Of a DNA stretch of 64,000 nt, positions 34,853 through 45,900 are shown one piece after another. This DNA comes from Aliidongia dinghuensis (GTDB lineage Bacteria > Pseudomonadota > Alphaproteobacteria > ATCC43930 > CGMCC-115725): positions 186,001 through 250,000 of the forward strand of contig NZ_BMJQ01000011.1 of NCBI RefSeq assembly GCF_014643535.1. Reading direction: 5' to 3'. The notes under the pieces are model-generated. The model did no database searches. It worked only from the letters and a program-made list of their open reading frames with translations, and had not been told where the DNA came from. Position 1 is the first letter of the stretch, and every line of letters begins with the position of its first letter. The position numbers and the translations under genes were made by a program.

Positions 34853-37036
34853 CTACCCCCGCCGCGCCCGCTGCCCCTGGGCCGCCTTCTTCGGCCCCCG
34901 CCCCGTGTGCTGCATGAACGGCGTCGTGCCGCCCGGCTTGCGGCCCTCGGGCCCCCGGCTCTGCGGCCGTGCTGGACCCTTGCCCGTGCCCGGCGGTTGC
35001 CAGGCCGGCACGAGTTGATGCATGCCGGGGCCGATGAGATCCGCGCGGCCCATGGCCTTGAGCGCCTCGCGCAGCACGGGCCAGTTCTCCGGGTCGTGGT
35101 AGCGCAGGAACGCCTTGTGCAGCCGCCGCTGCTTCAGGCCCTTGGCCGAGAACACCGGCTCGCCGCCGTTGCGGCGGATGGGCTTAAGCGGGTTCTGCTC
35201 CGTATGGTACATGGTCGCCGAGAGCGACATGGGCGAGGGCAGGAAGGTCTGCACCTGGTCGGCGCGGAACTTGTTGCGCTTCAGCCAGAGCGCCAGGTTC
35301 ATCATGTCTTCGTCGGTCGTCCCCGGATGGGCCGCGATGAAGTAGGGGATGAGGTAGTATTTCTTGCCGGCCGCCTTGGCGTATTTATCGAACAGTTCCT
35401 TGAACCGGTCGTAGGCGCCCATGCCCGGCTTCATCATCTTGGAGAGCGGCCCGTCCTCGGTATGCTCGGGCGCGATCTTCAGGTACCCGCCCACATGGTG
35501 GGTGACGAGCTCCTTGACGTATTCCGGGCTCTTGACCGCCAGGTCGTAGCGCAGGCCGGACGCGATATGGATCTTCTTGACGCCCTTGATCGCGCGCGCC
35601 TTGCGGTAAAGCTCGATCAGCGGCGTGTGATCTGTGTTCAGGTTCTTGCAGATGTCCGGATAGACGCAGGACGGTCGGCGGCAGACCGCCTCGATCTTCG
35701 GGTCCTTGCAGGCGAGCCGGTACATGTTCGCGGTCGGCCCGCCCATGTCCGAGATGACGCCGGTGAAGCCCTCGACCTTGTCGCGGATCTCCTCGATCTC
35801 GCGCAGGATCGATTTTTCCGACCGGCTCTGGATGATGCGGCCCTCGTGCTCGGTGATCGAGCAGAAGGAGCAGCCGCCGAAGCAGCCGCGCATGATGTTG
35901 ACCGAGAAGCGGATCATGTCCCAGGCCGGGATCTTGGCCTCGCCGTATGCGGGATGCGGCGCCCGCGCATAGGGCAGATCATAGACGCCGTCCATCTCCG
36001 GCGTTTCGAGCGGGATCGGCGGCGCGTTCAGCCACAGTTCCTTGTCGCCGTGCCGCTGGACCAGCGGCCGGGCGTTCCCGGGATTGCTCTCCTGGTGCAG
36101 GATGCGGGACGCATGGGCATAGAGGATGCGGTCGTCCTTGACCTGCTCGAACGCCGGCAGGCGCACGACGGTGGACGCGAGGTCGCCGCGGCCGCGCTTT
36201 GCTTCCACGGGCGGGATCTGGGCGGCCTCGGGGGCGGGCGTATTGCGCAATTCCTCCGAGATCGCCCAGGGGCCGCTGTCGGCCGTCAGTTCCGGCACCT
36301 TCTCGTCGACGAGATCGGGTGCCAAGACCGTGAAGCCGTCCGGCACCCGGTCCACCAGGAACGCGGTGCCGCGGATGTCGCGGATCTCGCGCACCTTCTC
36401 GCCGGCCGCCGCCCGATGGGCGATCTCGATGATGGCGCGCTCGGCATTGCCATAGACCAGGATGTCAGCCTTGGCGTCGACCAGGACGGAGCGGCGCACC
36501 TTTTCCGACCAATGGTCGTATTGCGCGATGCGCCGGAGCGACGCCTCGATGCCGCCGAGCACGATCGGCGCGTCCTTGAAGGCCTCGCGGCAGCGCTGGC
36601 TATAGACCAGCACGGCGCGGTCCGGCCGCTTGCCCATGGCGCCGTCCGGCGTGTAGCTGTCGTTGTGCCGGAGCCGCCGGTCGGACGTGTAATGGTTGAC
36701 CAGGCTGTCCATGTTACCGGCGGTCACGCCGAAGAACAGGTTGGGCTTGCCCAGCGCCTTGAACGCCTCGGCGCTCGTCCAGTCCGGCTGGGCGATGATG
36801 CCGACGCGGAACCCCTGCGCCTCCAAGAGCCGGCCGATGATCGCCATGCCGAAGCTCGGATGGTCGATATAGGCGTCGCCGGTCACGATGATAATATCGC
36901 AGCTGTCCCAGCCGAGCTTGTCCATCTCCGCCCGGGTCATGGGCAAGAACGGCGCGGGGCCGAAGCGCTTCGCCCAGAACCTGGGGTAGGTGAAGAGATT
37001 CTTGGCGGCGAGCATGGCCCCGACCCGACTGGTCAT
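34853..37036 (-). CDS. ygiQ: YgiQ-family radical SAM protein
   Basis: A 727-residue UPF0313/YgiQ protein. The N-terminal B12-binding-like region has [20 protein letters not shown], and the radical SAM cluster motif is Cys-x3-Cys-x2-Cys in [18 protein letters not shown]. Family segments such as [20 protein letters not shown] and [19 protein letters not shown] are present. The basic, Gly/Arg/Pro-rich tail is common in the family. Start ATG 37036 (alternative 37015) was chosen because the longer reading runs into an intergenic repeat. The reaction is not established. Confidence 0.95.
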   Translation of the reverse strand: MTSRVGAMLAAKNLFTYPRFWAKRFGPAPFLPMTRAEMDKLGWDSCDIIIVTGDAYIDHPSFGMAIIGRLLEAQGFRVGIIAQPDWTSAEAFKALGKPNLFFGVTAGNMDSLVNHYTSDRRLRHNDSYTPDGAMGKRPDRAVLVYSQRCREAFKDAPIVLGGIEASLRRIAQYDHWSEKVRRSVLVDAKADILVYGNAERAIIEIAHRAAAGEKVREIRDIRGTAFLVDRVPDGFTVLAPDLVDEKVPELTADSGPWAISEELRNTPAPEAAQIPPVEAKRGRGDLASTVVRLPAFEQVKDDRILYAHASRILHQESNPGNARPLVQRHGDKELWLNAPPIPLETPEMDGVYDLPYARAPHPAYGEAKIPAWDMIRFSVNIMRGCFGGCSFCSITEHEGRIIQSRSEKSILREIEEIRDKVEGFTGVISDMGGPTANMYRLACKDPKIEAVCRRPSCVYPDICKNLNTDHTPLIELYRKARAIKGVKKIHIASGLRYDLAVKSPEYVKELVTHHVGGYLKIAPEHTEDGPLSKMMKPGMGAYDRFKELFDKYAKAAGKKYYLIPYFIAAHPGTTDEDMMNLALWLKRNKFRADQVQTFLPSPMSLSATMYHTEQNPLKPIRRNGGEPVFSAKGLKQRRLHKAFLRYHDPENWPVLREALKAMGRADLIGPGMHQLVPAWQPPGTGKGPARPQSRGPEGRKPGGTTPFMQHTGRGPKKAAQGQRARRG

Positions 37037-37133
37037 TCTGGTGACGCGAATCCGGCAGTAATACGCCTCAGGCCCGCCCGCGCAAGGGGGCGGAGGGCAG
37101 GGCTGTGTCTGAGGCGGGGATGCTTTAACGGGC

Positions 37134-37245
37134 GTCATCCCCGCGAAGGCGGGGATCCAGTCCGTTACGTGCGGCAGCGCGGACAAAGAGTCTTATCGCC
37201 GCAGACGCGGCTCTTGGCTGGATTCCCGCCTCTCGCGGGAATGAC
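37134..37245. repeat. composite palindromic intergenic repeat, copy 2
   Basis: The ends GTCATCCCCGCGAAGGCGGG (from 37134) and CTGGATTCCCGCCTCTCGCG (from 37218) face each other, as in copy 1. The inner segment (GTGCGGCAGCGCGGACAAAG, then GACGCGGCTCTTGG) is closely similar to the reverse complement of the inner segment of copy 3 at 57.6 kb, so the two are the same element in opposite orientation. Confidence 0.85.
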
Positions 37246-37287
37246 GTGGCGGGTTGCGCTTGAGCCGCCGCTAGCGGCCCGAAGCAA

Positions 37288-37707
37288 TCAGCCGGCGCGT
37301 CCCACCGCGTCGAGGAGGTCGGTGTTGGTGTAGGTCGTGCCGGCGATGCCCCAGAGCCCGTCGATCGCGTGCACCATGTTGACGAAGATGCGTTCCTTCG
37401 GGTGCCTGCCACCGGTCGCGCGCGAGACGATCTCAGTCGCGTCCGCCACGAAGCCTTGCTTCTGCTCCGGCGTCGCAAGGGCGAAGGACGGTACCTTGAG
37501 CTCGATGACGACGATGTCGTTCGGCTTGCCGCCCGCGAAGGACTTGCCCTTCGGGATGACGTTGATCTCGCCGATGACGTTCGGGGTCAGGAACGCATTG
37601 CCGACGAGCTGGTGCCGATTGAGGAAGGCGTGGGTCAGTTCGGCGAAGACCTGCTGCTCGGCGTCGCCCGAGAGGACACCTTCGGTCGCATGGACGGTGA
37701 TGGGCAT
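37288..37707 (-). CDS. tautomerase-superfamily protein
   Basis: A 139-residue protein that starts Met-Pro-Ile, so that after Met removal Pro1 would be the catalytic base of the 4-oxalocrotonate tautomerase superfamily. It has the length of the double beta-alpha-beta members (MIF/cis-CaaD-like), and a C-terminal RIFVNMVHAIDGLWGIAG segment. It lies 106 bp after the tetR stop on the same strand, and the gap carries a perfect palindrome shared in part with the tetR promoter, so it is probably the regulator's target. The substrate is unknown. Confidence 0.82.
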   Translation of the reverse strand: MPITVHATEGVLSGDAEQQVFAELTHAFLNRHQLVGNAFLTPNVIGEINVIPKGKSFAGGKPNDIVVIELKVPSFALATPEQKQGFVADATEIVSRATGGRHPKERIFVNMVHAIDGLWGIAGTTYTNTDLLDAVGRAG

Positions 37708-37747
37708 AGCGATTCTCCTCAGTTGGCGTCAGCATTTGCGTTTAAAC

Positions 37748-37773
37748 ACCGATCGCTCTCTATTGATAGAGAG
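37748..37773. promoter_or_regulatory. TetR operator before the tautomerase gene
   Basis: CTCTCTAT (37756-37763) and ATAGAGAG (37766-37773) are perfect 8-bp inverted arms around TG. The left part, ACCGATCGCTCTCT (37748-37761), recurs exactly upstream of tetR at 38438-38451. Position 40-65 bp before the tautomerase start suits repression. Confidence 0.68.
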
Positions 37774-37813
37774 GATTCGCTCCATAAGCAAGGCGAATAA
37801 AGAGTGATTGCTC

Positions 37814-38416
37814 TTAAAGCGTCGAGGCGGACGGCTGTTCCGGACTGGCGAGCTTGACGACGGCCGGCGTCAGGGCGTCGACGATGCGTGCGACGAGCGT
37901 CGGGTCCGGCACGGCACGCGAGAGCGTCACGCCGCCGGTGAGCAGGGCGAGTGCGATCCATGCACGGGTCTCACGCCCGTCCGCCGTCTCGCCGGGCAGG
38001 CCTGCGGCCATGGCGCGCATCACTTCGAGAAGTGCCGTCTGGAACGCCTCCCGCGTTTCCGCCGGCGCGCGGGCGGCTTCGGGCGCGAAGCTCGGCAGCG
38101 CGCAGGCATCCTCGGCGCAGCCGATCTTGGGATCGCTGAAATAGAACTGGGCGAAGTGCCCGAGCCAATCCTCGCCGCCCTCGGCCCGGCACTGGTCGAT
38201 GCCATCGCGCAGCTCGGCCAAGCCCGACGTCACGACCGCGCGGAACGCATCGGCCTTGGTCGCGAAATGCCCGTAGAAAGCGCCGTTGGTGACGCCGGCG
38301 GCCTTGGCGAGCCCGTCGATGCCCAGGCCCTCGTAACCTTCGGCGCGGAAGCGGCGCGCGGCGGCGTCCAGGATCTTCCGGCGGGTTTCTTCCTTGTGCT
38401 CGGCCGAATATCGCAT
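37814..38416 (-). CDS. TetR-family transcriptional regulator
   Basis: A 200-residue TetR regulator. The helix-turn-helix is at about 5-55 (ETRRKILDAAARRFRAEGYE and AAGVTNGAFYGHFATKADAF). The C-terminal domain has the GCAEDACALPSFAPE segment common in TetR proteins beside oxidoreductase or tautomerase genes. GAGGAA lies about 7 bp before ATG 38416; the much longer frame above it is an antisense shadow of the DUF455 gene. Identical 14-bp boxes before tetR and before the tautomerase gene indicate autoregulation and control of that gene. Confidence 0.9.
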   Translation of the reverse strand: MRYSAEHKEETRRKILDAAARRFRAEGYEGLGIDGLAKAAGVTNGAFYGHFATKADAFRAVVTSGLAELRDGIDQCRAEGGEDWLGHFAQFYFSDPKIGCAEDACALPSFAPEAARAPAETREAFQTALLEVMRAMAAGLPGETADGRETRAWIALALLTGGVTLSRAVPDPTLVARIVDALTPAVVKLASPEQPSASTL

Positions 38417-38437
38417 CGCCGTTCCTCGAACTTTTAT

Positions 38438-38451
38438 ACCGATCGCTCTCT
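38438..38451. promoter_or_regulatory. TetR box upstream of tetR
   Basis: ACCGATCGCTCTCT is repeated exactly from the operator at 37748-37761. The right arm here is degenerate (TTTGATTCTGGAGATAG against TATTGATAGAGAG), so it may be a weaker site. It lies 22 bp before the tetR start. Confidence 0.55.
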
Positions 38452-38502
38452 TTGATTCTGGAGATAGGGCGGAATCCTCACCGGTCCAAGCACATTCCGC
38501 GG

Positions 38503-39345
38503 CTAGGAGGCGTCGCCGCCTGGTGCGGCCAGCGGCTCGTAGAAATCCGCCGGCAGGCCTGCGGCGGCGCGGGCGTCGGTGTTGAACGGGCGTTTCAAGG
38601 CGCCCTTGAAGTGGCGGCGCACGAGATCCTGCCAGGTCGGCTCCGGGGCGAGCCCGCGTTCGGCGCAGATGGCGTCGAACCAGCGGCGGCCGATTGCGAC
38701 ATGGCCGATCTCGTCGCGGTAAATCACGCGCAATGCCGCGGCGCTGGCCGTGTCGCCGAACTTGTCGAGGCCCCCGATCATCTGCGGCGTCACGTCGAGG
38801 CCGCGCGCCTCCAGCACCAGGGGCACGATGGCGAGGCGGGCCAAGAGGTCGTGCGCAGTTACCTCGGCCGCCTGCCAGAGGCCGTCGTGGGCCGGCAGGT
38901 CGCCGTAAGCGGCGTCGAGGGCGGCGAGCCGGTCGGCCAAGAGCCCGTGATGCGTCGCCTCCTCGTCGGAGACCTTGACCCAATCGTCCCAGAATTGGCG
39001 TGGTCGCGCCAATTCTGGGACGACTGGGTCGGCGAAGCGGGCGACCAGGTCCCAGACCAGGTCGAGCGCATTGAGCTCGATATGCGCCAGCGCATGGAGC
39101 AGCGCCACGCGGCTCTGGAGCGAGCCGCCCGAACGGCGCTTCGGCATGTCGCGCGGCAGGCGCAGTTCGGGCGTGGCCGGGCGGGCCGGACGCGCGGGCG
39201 GCAGCGCGCCGGATCCGACGGGCAACGCACCGGCGCGCCAGGCCGCGGCCAGATCATGGGTCAGCCGGATCTTCCCGGCCGGTTCCGCGGTCTTAAGGAT
39301 CTCGACCGCGCCCTCGGTCAGGCTTGTGGGCAGGCTCGCCGCCAT
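38503..39345 (-). CDS. DUF455-family ferritin-like protein
   Basis: A 280-residue protein of the DUF455 family, a ferritin-like di-iron helical bundle. Probable ligands are in HALAHIELNALDL, DEEATHHGLL and IYRDEIGHVAIGRRWF. It is the third gene of the glnE - bcp - DUF455 run, 6 bp after bcp, a conserved alphaproteobacterial arrangement. Between LVARFA and WVKVSDEE the protein has DPVVPELARPRQFWDD, encoded by two arms of a 24-bp inverted repeat. About 10 residues there look like an insertion relative to the usual helix. Its enzymatic role is not known. Confidence 0.85.
   Translation of the reverse strand: MAASLPTSLTEGAVEILKTAEPAGKIRLTHDLAAAWRAGALPVGSGALPPARPARPATPELRLPRDMPKRRSGGSLQSRVALLHALAHIELNALDLVWDLVARFADPVVPELARPRQFWDDWVKVSDEEATHHGLLADRLAALDAAYGDLPAHDGLWQAAEVTAHDLLARLAIVPLVLEARGLDVTPQMIGGLDKFGDTASAAALRVIYRDEIGHVAIGRRWFDAICAERGLAPEPTWQDLVRRHFKGALKRPFNTDARAAAGLPADFYEPLAAPGGDAS
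38977..39030. repeat. 24-bp inverted repeat within the DUF455 coding sequence
   Basis: Positions 38977-39000 and 39007-39030 are reverse complements at 23 of 24 positions, with a 6-base spacer. The inner 16 bp, CGTCCCAGAATTGGCG against CGCCAATTCTGGGACG, are perfect. It is far longer than expected by chance inside a coding sequence. Confidence 0.9.
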
Positions 39346-39351
39346 GCCGCG

Positions 39352-39812
<461 letters not shown>

Positions 39813-39816
<4 letters not shown>

Positions 39817-42800
39817 GGTCCTTTGGTCTCCGTTGATTGCTGGCCGGGCGATTGTCTATCGGGCGGTTGCAGTTCGGGATGGGCCCGGCGCGCCCGCTTG
39901 GCCGGGCGGGCGACGAGCCGTTCATAGAGTGCCAGGCCGCGCGCCGCCACCTCGTCGAGCCGCGCATAGGCCAGCGCCGGGTCCTTGGTGCCGGTCGCGC
40001 GCGTGAGCGCGCGGGCGAGCAGGTCGGCTGTGGCGCTCTGCTCGGCATCCTTGCCGACGGCGACTCGCAGCATGCCCTGGACCTGATGCCAGAACGCGAG
40101 CCCCTCCAGGAGCTCGGCGCCGACCTCCGGGTCGATCCGATGGGCGGTGATCAGCCGGCGAAAGGCCGCATTGGTCGCGGTCGCGAGCACGCTCGGGTCT
40201 TCGGGAGCGACGCGCAACTGCAGATACTGTGCAATGAATTCCAGGTCGACCAGGCCGCCGCGCCGGTGCTTGGCGTCCCATGGCGTGGGCTTCAGATGTG
40301 CCTTCTCGATGCGGATGCGCATGTCGTCGACGTCGATGAGCAGCCGGTCTGCGTCCCGGGGCTTGGTCAGCAGGGTTCGGATCGTCGCCTCGGTCTCGCG
40401 GGCGAGGCTCGCGTCGCCGGCAACCGCCCGGGCGCGAGTCAGCGCCATATGCTCCCAGGTCCAGGCCTGCTCCTCGTGGTAGCGCAGGAACCCGTCGAGC
40501 TTCGAGGCGATCGGCCCGGCATTGCCCGAGGGCCTGAGCCGCATGTCGACCTCGTAGAGATTGCCCTCGCCGGTTGGCGCCTGCAGCGCGTTGATGAGCC
40601 GCTGGCCGAGCCGCGCGTAATAGGTCGTGTAGGCGAGCGGCTTCGCCCCGTCCGAGTTCTCGATGCCGTCGGGCACCGAATAGAGGAAGATCAGGTCGAG
40701 GTCGGAGAGCTGGTTCAGCTCCGATGAGCCGAGCTTGCCCAGGCCCAGCACCAGGAATCGCCCGCCCGGCACGTGGCCATGCTGGCGGGCGAATTCTTCC
40801 TCGACGCGCGGCAGCAGGGTCTGGATGACGATGTCGGCCACGGCCGAGAAATGCTTGGCCGAGCGCCAACCTTCGATGCGCCCCTGCAGCAGCTGCACGC
40901 CGATCTGGAACTTGCGGTCGTTGGCCCAGCGCCGGGTCAGGTCGAGCAGGTCCTCGTAGTCGCGCGCCCGCGCCACGGCGAGGCTCAGGTCACGGGTGAG
41001 CGCGCGATGGAGCGCCCGCTCCTCGGTCGGCAGCGGGATGAAGAACGCGCCGCTGATGACGCCGTCGAGCAACAGCGGCCGGCGCGCCAGCTGGACCGCG
41101 AGCTGGGGTGATTCTCCCATGATCTCCGCCACCAGCTGAAGCAGGTCCGGGTGATGCTGGAACAGCGAGAACATCTGCACGCCGGCCGGCAGGCGGCTCA
41201 GGAACTCGTCGAACCGGATGAAGGCGAAATCCGGGTCGGCCGTCTTGCCGAGCACACGCAGCAGGGCGGGCGTCAGCTCGGTCAGAAGTTCGCGTGCCCG
41301 GGCGCTGCGCGTCGCGCGGATGCGGCCATGATGCCAGCCGCGGATCGCGTCCGCGACCGGCTCGGGCGACTTGAAGCCCATGGCCCTGAGCGTGGCCAGC
41401 GTGTCCGGGTCGAGCTCCTTGCCGGTGAAGACCAGGTTGCCCTCCGCCGAAAGTGCCGGCGCGCCGCGGAACAGCTCGGCGAAATGCCGGCGCACGACGG
41501 CGAGCTCGCGGCCGAGATCCGCCGCGAAGGATGCGGCGTCCGGGAAGCCCAGGAAGATCGCAAGCCGGCCGAGCGCCTGCGGATCGGTCGGCAGGCTGTG
41601 GGTCTGCGCGTCGTCGATCATCTGCAGCCGATGCTCGACCCGGCGCAGCACGCGATAGGCATGGGCGAGATCGTCGGCGATCGGGTCGGCGAGCCGCCCG
41701 GTCGCGACCAGGCCCTCGAGCGTCTCGATCGTGCCTGGGCTCCGGAGCGTCGGCACGCGGCCGCCCCAGATCAGCTGCTGGGTCTGGGCGAAGAACTCGA
41801 TCTCGCGGATGCCGCCGTGGCCGAGCTTGATGTTGTGGCCGGCGAGGCCCGCCGCGGGGGCGCCATGGCGGGCGTCGATCTGGCGCTTGATCGAATGGAT
41901 GTCGCGGATGGCGGCGAAATCCAGGTGCTTGCGCCAGATGAAGGGCCCGAGCGTCTTGAGGAATGCCTGGCCGGCCGGGATGTCGCCCGCCACCGGGCGC
42001 GCCTTGATCATGGCGGCGCGTTCCCAGTTCTGGCCGAGGCTGCCGTAGTAGGTTTCGGCGGCGGCGACCGAGACCGCGGGCGGCGTCGAGGCCGGATCGG
42101 GCCGGAGCCTCAAGTCGGTGCGGAACACGTAGCCGTCGACGGTGCGCTCCTCCAGCAGCTTGACCAGGTCGCGCGCCAGCCGCGCCATCAGCGGCTGGAT
42201 CGCGTCGCGGCCGCGATAGTCCATCCGGTCGGCGTCATAGAGGATGATGAGGTCGATGTCGGAGGAATAGTTGAGCTCGTGGGCACCGAGCTTGCCCATG
42301 CCGAGCACGATGACGCCGCTGTCGCGCTCGGGCTCGTCCGGATGGGGCAGCGCCAGCTGGCCGCTGGTGTGGGCGCCGACTAGGAGATGGCGCACGGCCG
42401 CGCCCAGCGCCGCGTCGGCAAGCGCGCTCAAGGCGCCCGTGACGCGTTCGAGCGGCCAGAGCTCGGCAATATCGGCAAGTGCGATCACGAGTGCCGCGCG
42501 GCGCTTCGCGGCGCGCAGCCGCGTCATGATCTCGGCACGCGGCTCGTGGCCCGTAAGGGCGGCCACTTCCTCGAGCACACGCGCGAGCGCCGGCTCGATC
42601 CCCGTCGTCATGGCGGCGAGCGCGACTTCGGGTTCGCGGAGGGCCAAGCGGGTGAGGTACGGCGAATTGCCGAAGACGGCGTCGAGCCAGGCATGCGTCG
42701 TCGGGTCGGCCGCGACCGCGGCCATGCCGCGACCAAGCGGCTCGCCCGTCTCGGATTCAGCTGTCGCGGCTTCGGCCGCCGCAGTCCAGCGCTCCCATTC

Positions 42801-42881
42801 GATCGCGGCCTGGCCGGCATCGGCCGGGACCGGCAGGCGCGTCCTCTGGACGCGCTCGGCCGATATCAGTGGCTCCGTCAT
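39813..42881 (-). CDS. glnE: bifunctional glutamine synthetase adenylyltransferase/deadenylase
   Basis: A 1022-residue enzyme that adds or removes AMP on glutamine synthetase in response to PII signals. It has two nucleotidyltransferase domains, each with the catalytic Gly-x6-Asp-x-Asp pattern: GMGKLGAHELNYSSDIDLII (194-213, deadenylylase half) and GLGKLGSSELNQLSDLDLIF (about 710-730, adenylylase half), each followed by a helical GlnE domain. The true start is ATG 42881 (MTEPLISAERVQ); the frame stays open far upstream only as an antisense shadow of the YhdP-like gene. It leads the glnE - bcp - DUF455 operon. Confidence 0.96.
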
Positions 42882-42941
42882 CCCGGTTCCCCTCGTGGTT
42901 CCTTGACGTAGCGCCCGGCGCGGGCGACCGCAAGCGACCGC

Positions 42942-45900
42942 ATGGCCGAGACGCGACGCTTGCGCCGGCCGCGCGGGCAGGGCACCTCTATCCCGATGAG
43001 CGACGACGCGGAGATCACATCGGCCGATGAATCGGCCACCCCGGCCGAGGTGGGGCGTTCGCGAGTCCGCCGTTCGTTCTGGTTGCATCTGCTGTTGTGG
43101 GGCGTCGAGTTCGTTGGGGGCCTCGTGGCGCTGGCGCTGCTCACCGTCGGCCTCCTGGCGCTCCGCCTGCAATGGGGCCCGCTTGAGCTCGGTTTCCTCA
43201 AGCCGGAGCTCGTCGCCTGGCTCAATACGCGGTCGGACCCGCTCGCGGTCGAGATCGACCGCACCTCGCTCGCCTGGAGCGCCGGCCGCTCGACCGCGGA
43301 ATTGGTCGCGAGCGGCGTGCGTGTCACCGATCCGGCCGGCATCACCGTCGTGTCGCTGCCGAAGCTGTCTGTCACCGTGGCGCTCCGCGGGTTGTTGGCC
43401 GGCCGGGTCGAGCCGACGCGAATCGCGCTCATCGGGCCGGAGTTGAAGGTGCTGAGGACGCCGCAGGGGGCGATCGGCGTCGATCTCGGCCAGGGCACGC
43501 CGTCGGCGCCGGTCTCGGCCGCGGCGGCGCCGCCGCCCGAGTCGCTCATCACCCTGCTGCACGGCTTCGCCGACAAGCCGCAACCGAACGATCCGCTGCG
43601 CCTCTTGAACCAGCTCTCGATCCTGCAGGCCTCGGTCACGGTCGACGATCGAGAGAGCGACGTGGTCTGGCACATCACCGACGGTGAGCTCGACCTCACG
43701 CGCACGCCCGAGGGCCTGAGCGGCGAGACCTCCGCCTCGTTCGGCCTCGGGCAAGGCACGAGCAAGGCGGTCGGCCGTATTCATTACGACAACGCAACGG
43801 ATGACGCGCGGTTCAGCATCTCGCTTGAGGGGCTGGACCCGGCCAAATGGGCGTCGGCCCTGCCGCCCGAACTCTCGATCGCCTCCGAGGTGCGCCTGCC
43901 GTTGTCGGGCTCGCTCGACGGCCGCGCGCAATTGTTCGCGGCCCGGCTGGGCGACGTGCATTTCCGGCTCGAGGGCGGTGCCGGTGCCGTGGTCGATCCG
44001 CAGCTGGCCGGCGGTCGGCTCGCGGTCAAGGCGCTTGCCGTCGAGGCGGACTACAACCCGAGCGCCCGTCGGCTGACGCTTGGCCGCCTGCATCTCGACA
44101 TGGATGGGCCGATGCTCGACGCCCATGCCACGCTCGACGGCGTCCAGCCGGCGCTGGCCGAGCCGTCGGTCGACGATCTGCCGCTCGCCGGCGGCCTCAC
44201 CATCACCGGCATGTCGATGGAGCGCCTCGCCCGGACCTGGCCCGAGGGCGTCGCCGAACATCCCCGGGAATGGATCGTCGCCAATCTCACGGGCGGCAAG
44301 GTCGACCGGCTGGACCTGACCGCGACCGCCGCGGTCGAGCGTTTCCCGTTGCGCCTCGGCCATCTCGCCTTCAAGGGCAAGATGGGCCTCTCCGGCTTCA
44401 CGGTCGATTACCTGCACGGCCTGCCCAAGCTGCAGGGCGTCGACGCCCAGGTCGACTTCAGCCAGGACCAGATGGATTTCGCCGTGTCGTCCGGCGGCTT
44501 GCTTGGCTTGCACGTGCCCCAGGCGGCGATCCGCATCGACGGGTTCGATGCCGACGTGCAGCGCATGACGGTCGACGTCGGCATCCAGGGGCCGGTGCCG
44601 GACGTGCTGACCGTGCTCGACCAGAAGCCCTTGGGCTATGCCAAGAAGATCGGGCTCGAGCCGAAGCGGACCGCGGGCACGGCCGACGGCACGCTGCATC
44701 TGGCGCTGCCGCTGAAGCGCGATCTGGGCTTCGACGAGATCGACTATGCCGCCAAGGCGGAGCTCGCAGGGCTCGGCGTCAAGAACGCGGTGTTCAATCG
44801 CGACGTGACGGACGGGCGCTTCGCGCTCACGCTCGACAAGTCGGCGCTGGTGCTCGACGGCGCCGGCAAGCTCGACGGCGTGCCGGCCGAGGCGCGCTGG
44901 GTCGAGCGGCTGGGCGGCAATCTGCCGGCGCGCAGCCAGGTGACGGCCCGGGCACTCGTCGACGACCGGGCGCGCCAGCGCTTCGGCATCGATCCGGTGC
45001 CGGACATCCTGCATGGGCCGGCCGGGGTCAACGTCACCTACCAGGCGTTCGACGAGCATCGCGCGCGGGTCGACGCCACGCTCGATCTGACCCCGTCGCG
45101 CCTCACCATCGACACGGTCGACTGGACGAAGGCCGCGGGTGTCGCCGGCCGCGCCAGCGTCGGCTTCGACATGATCGACGGGACGATCGGCCGGCTCGAT
45201 CCGCTCAAGGTCTCGGCCGGCGACCTCGATCTCGACGCGACACTGACGCTCGACGCCGGCCAGGTCCAGCGGGCCGACATCGCACATGTCAAGCTGGGCG
45301 GGACCGATGCGGCTGGCACGGTCGATCGCCAACCCGACGGCACCTGGAAGATCCAGGCTGCCGGCGGGGCCATCGATGTCGGGCCGCTCTTGAAGAAGCT
45401 CGGCGAGCCGACGCCGCCCGACACGCCCAAGGCCGACAAGCCCAAGACCGACGGGCCGACGCTCGCCATCGCCGCCACGACCGGGCGCCTTATCCTCGGA
45501 TCGGGCCGCGAGATGCGGACGGTGCATTTCGACGGGCTGGTGGCGCACGACCGGCTCGAATACGGCAAGCTCGACGGCGAGCTCGGCGTGAAGGGGGCGG
45601 CCACCTTCCATCTCGACCGGCTCGAAGCCGGCGGCGGCTTCGCGCTCGACACCGACGATTTCGGCGCGTTGCTCAAGGTGTTCGACGTGTCGGACAACGT
45701 CGTCGGCGGCAAATTCCAGATGAAGGGCCAGGCGGTCGCCGACGGCGACTTCAGGCGCTATTCCGGCAAGGCAGAGGCCAACGACTATCGTGTGATCCGC
45801 GCGCCGTTCATGGCGCGCATGCTGTCGATCGCGAGCCTGACCTCGATCGCGAGCCTGCTGTCGGGCGACGGGCTGCCGTTCTCGATCCTCAAGACGGACT

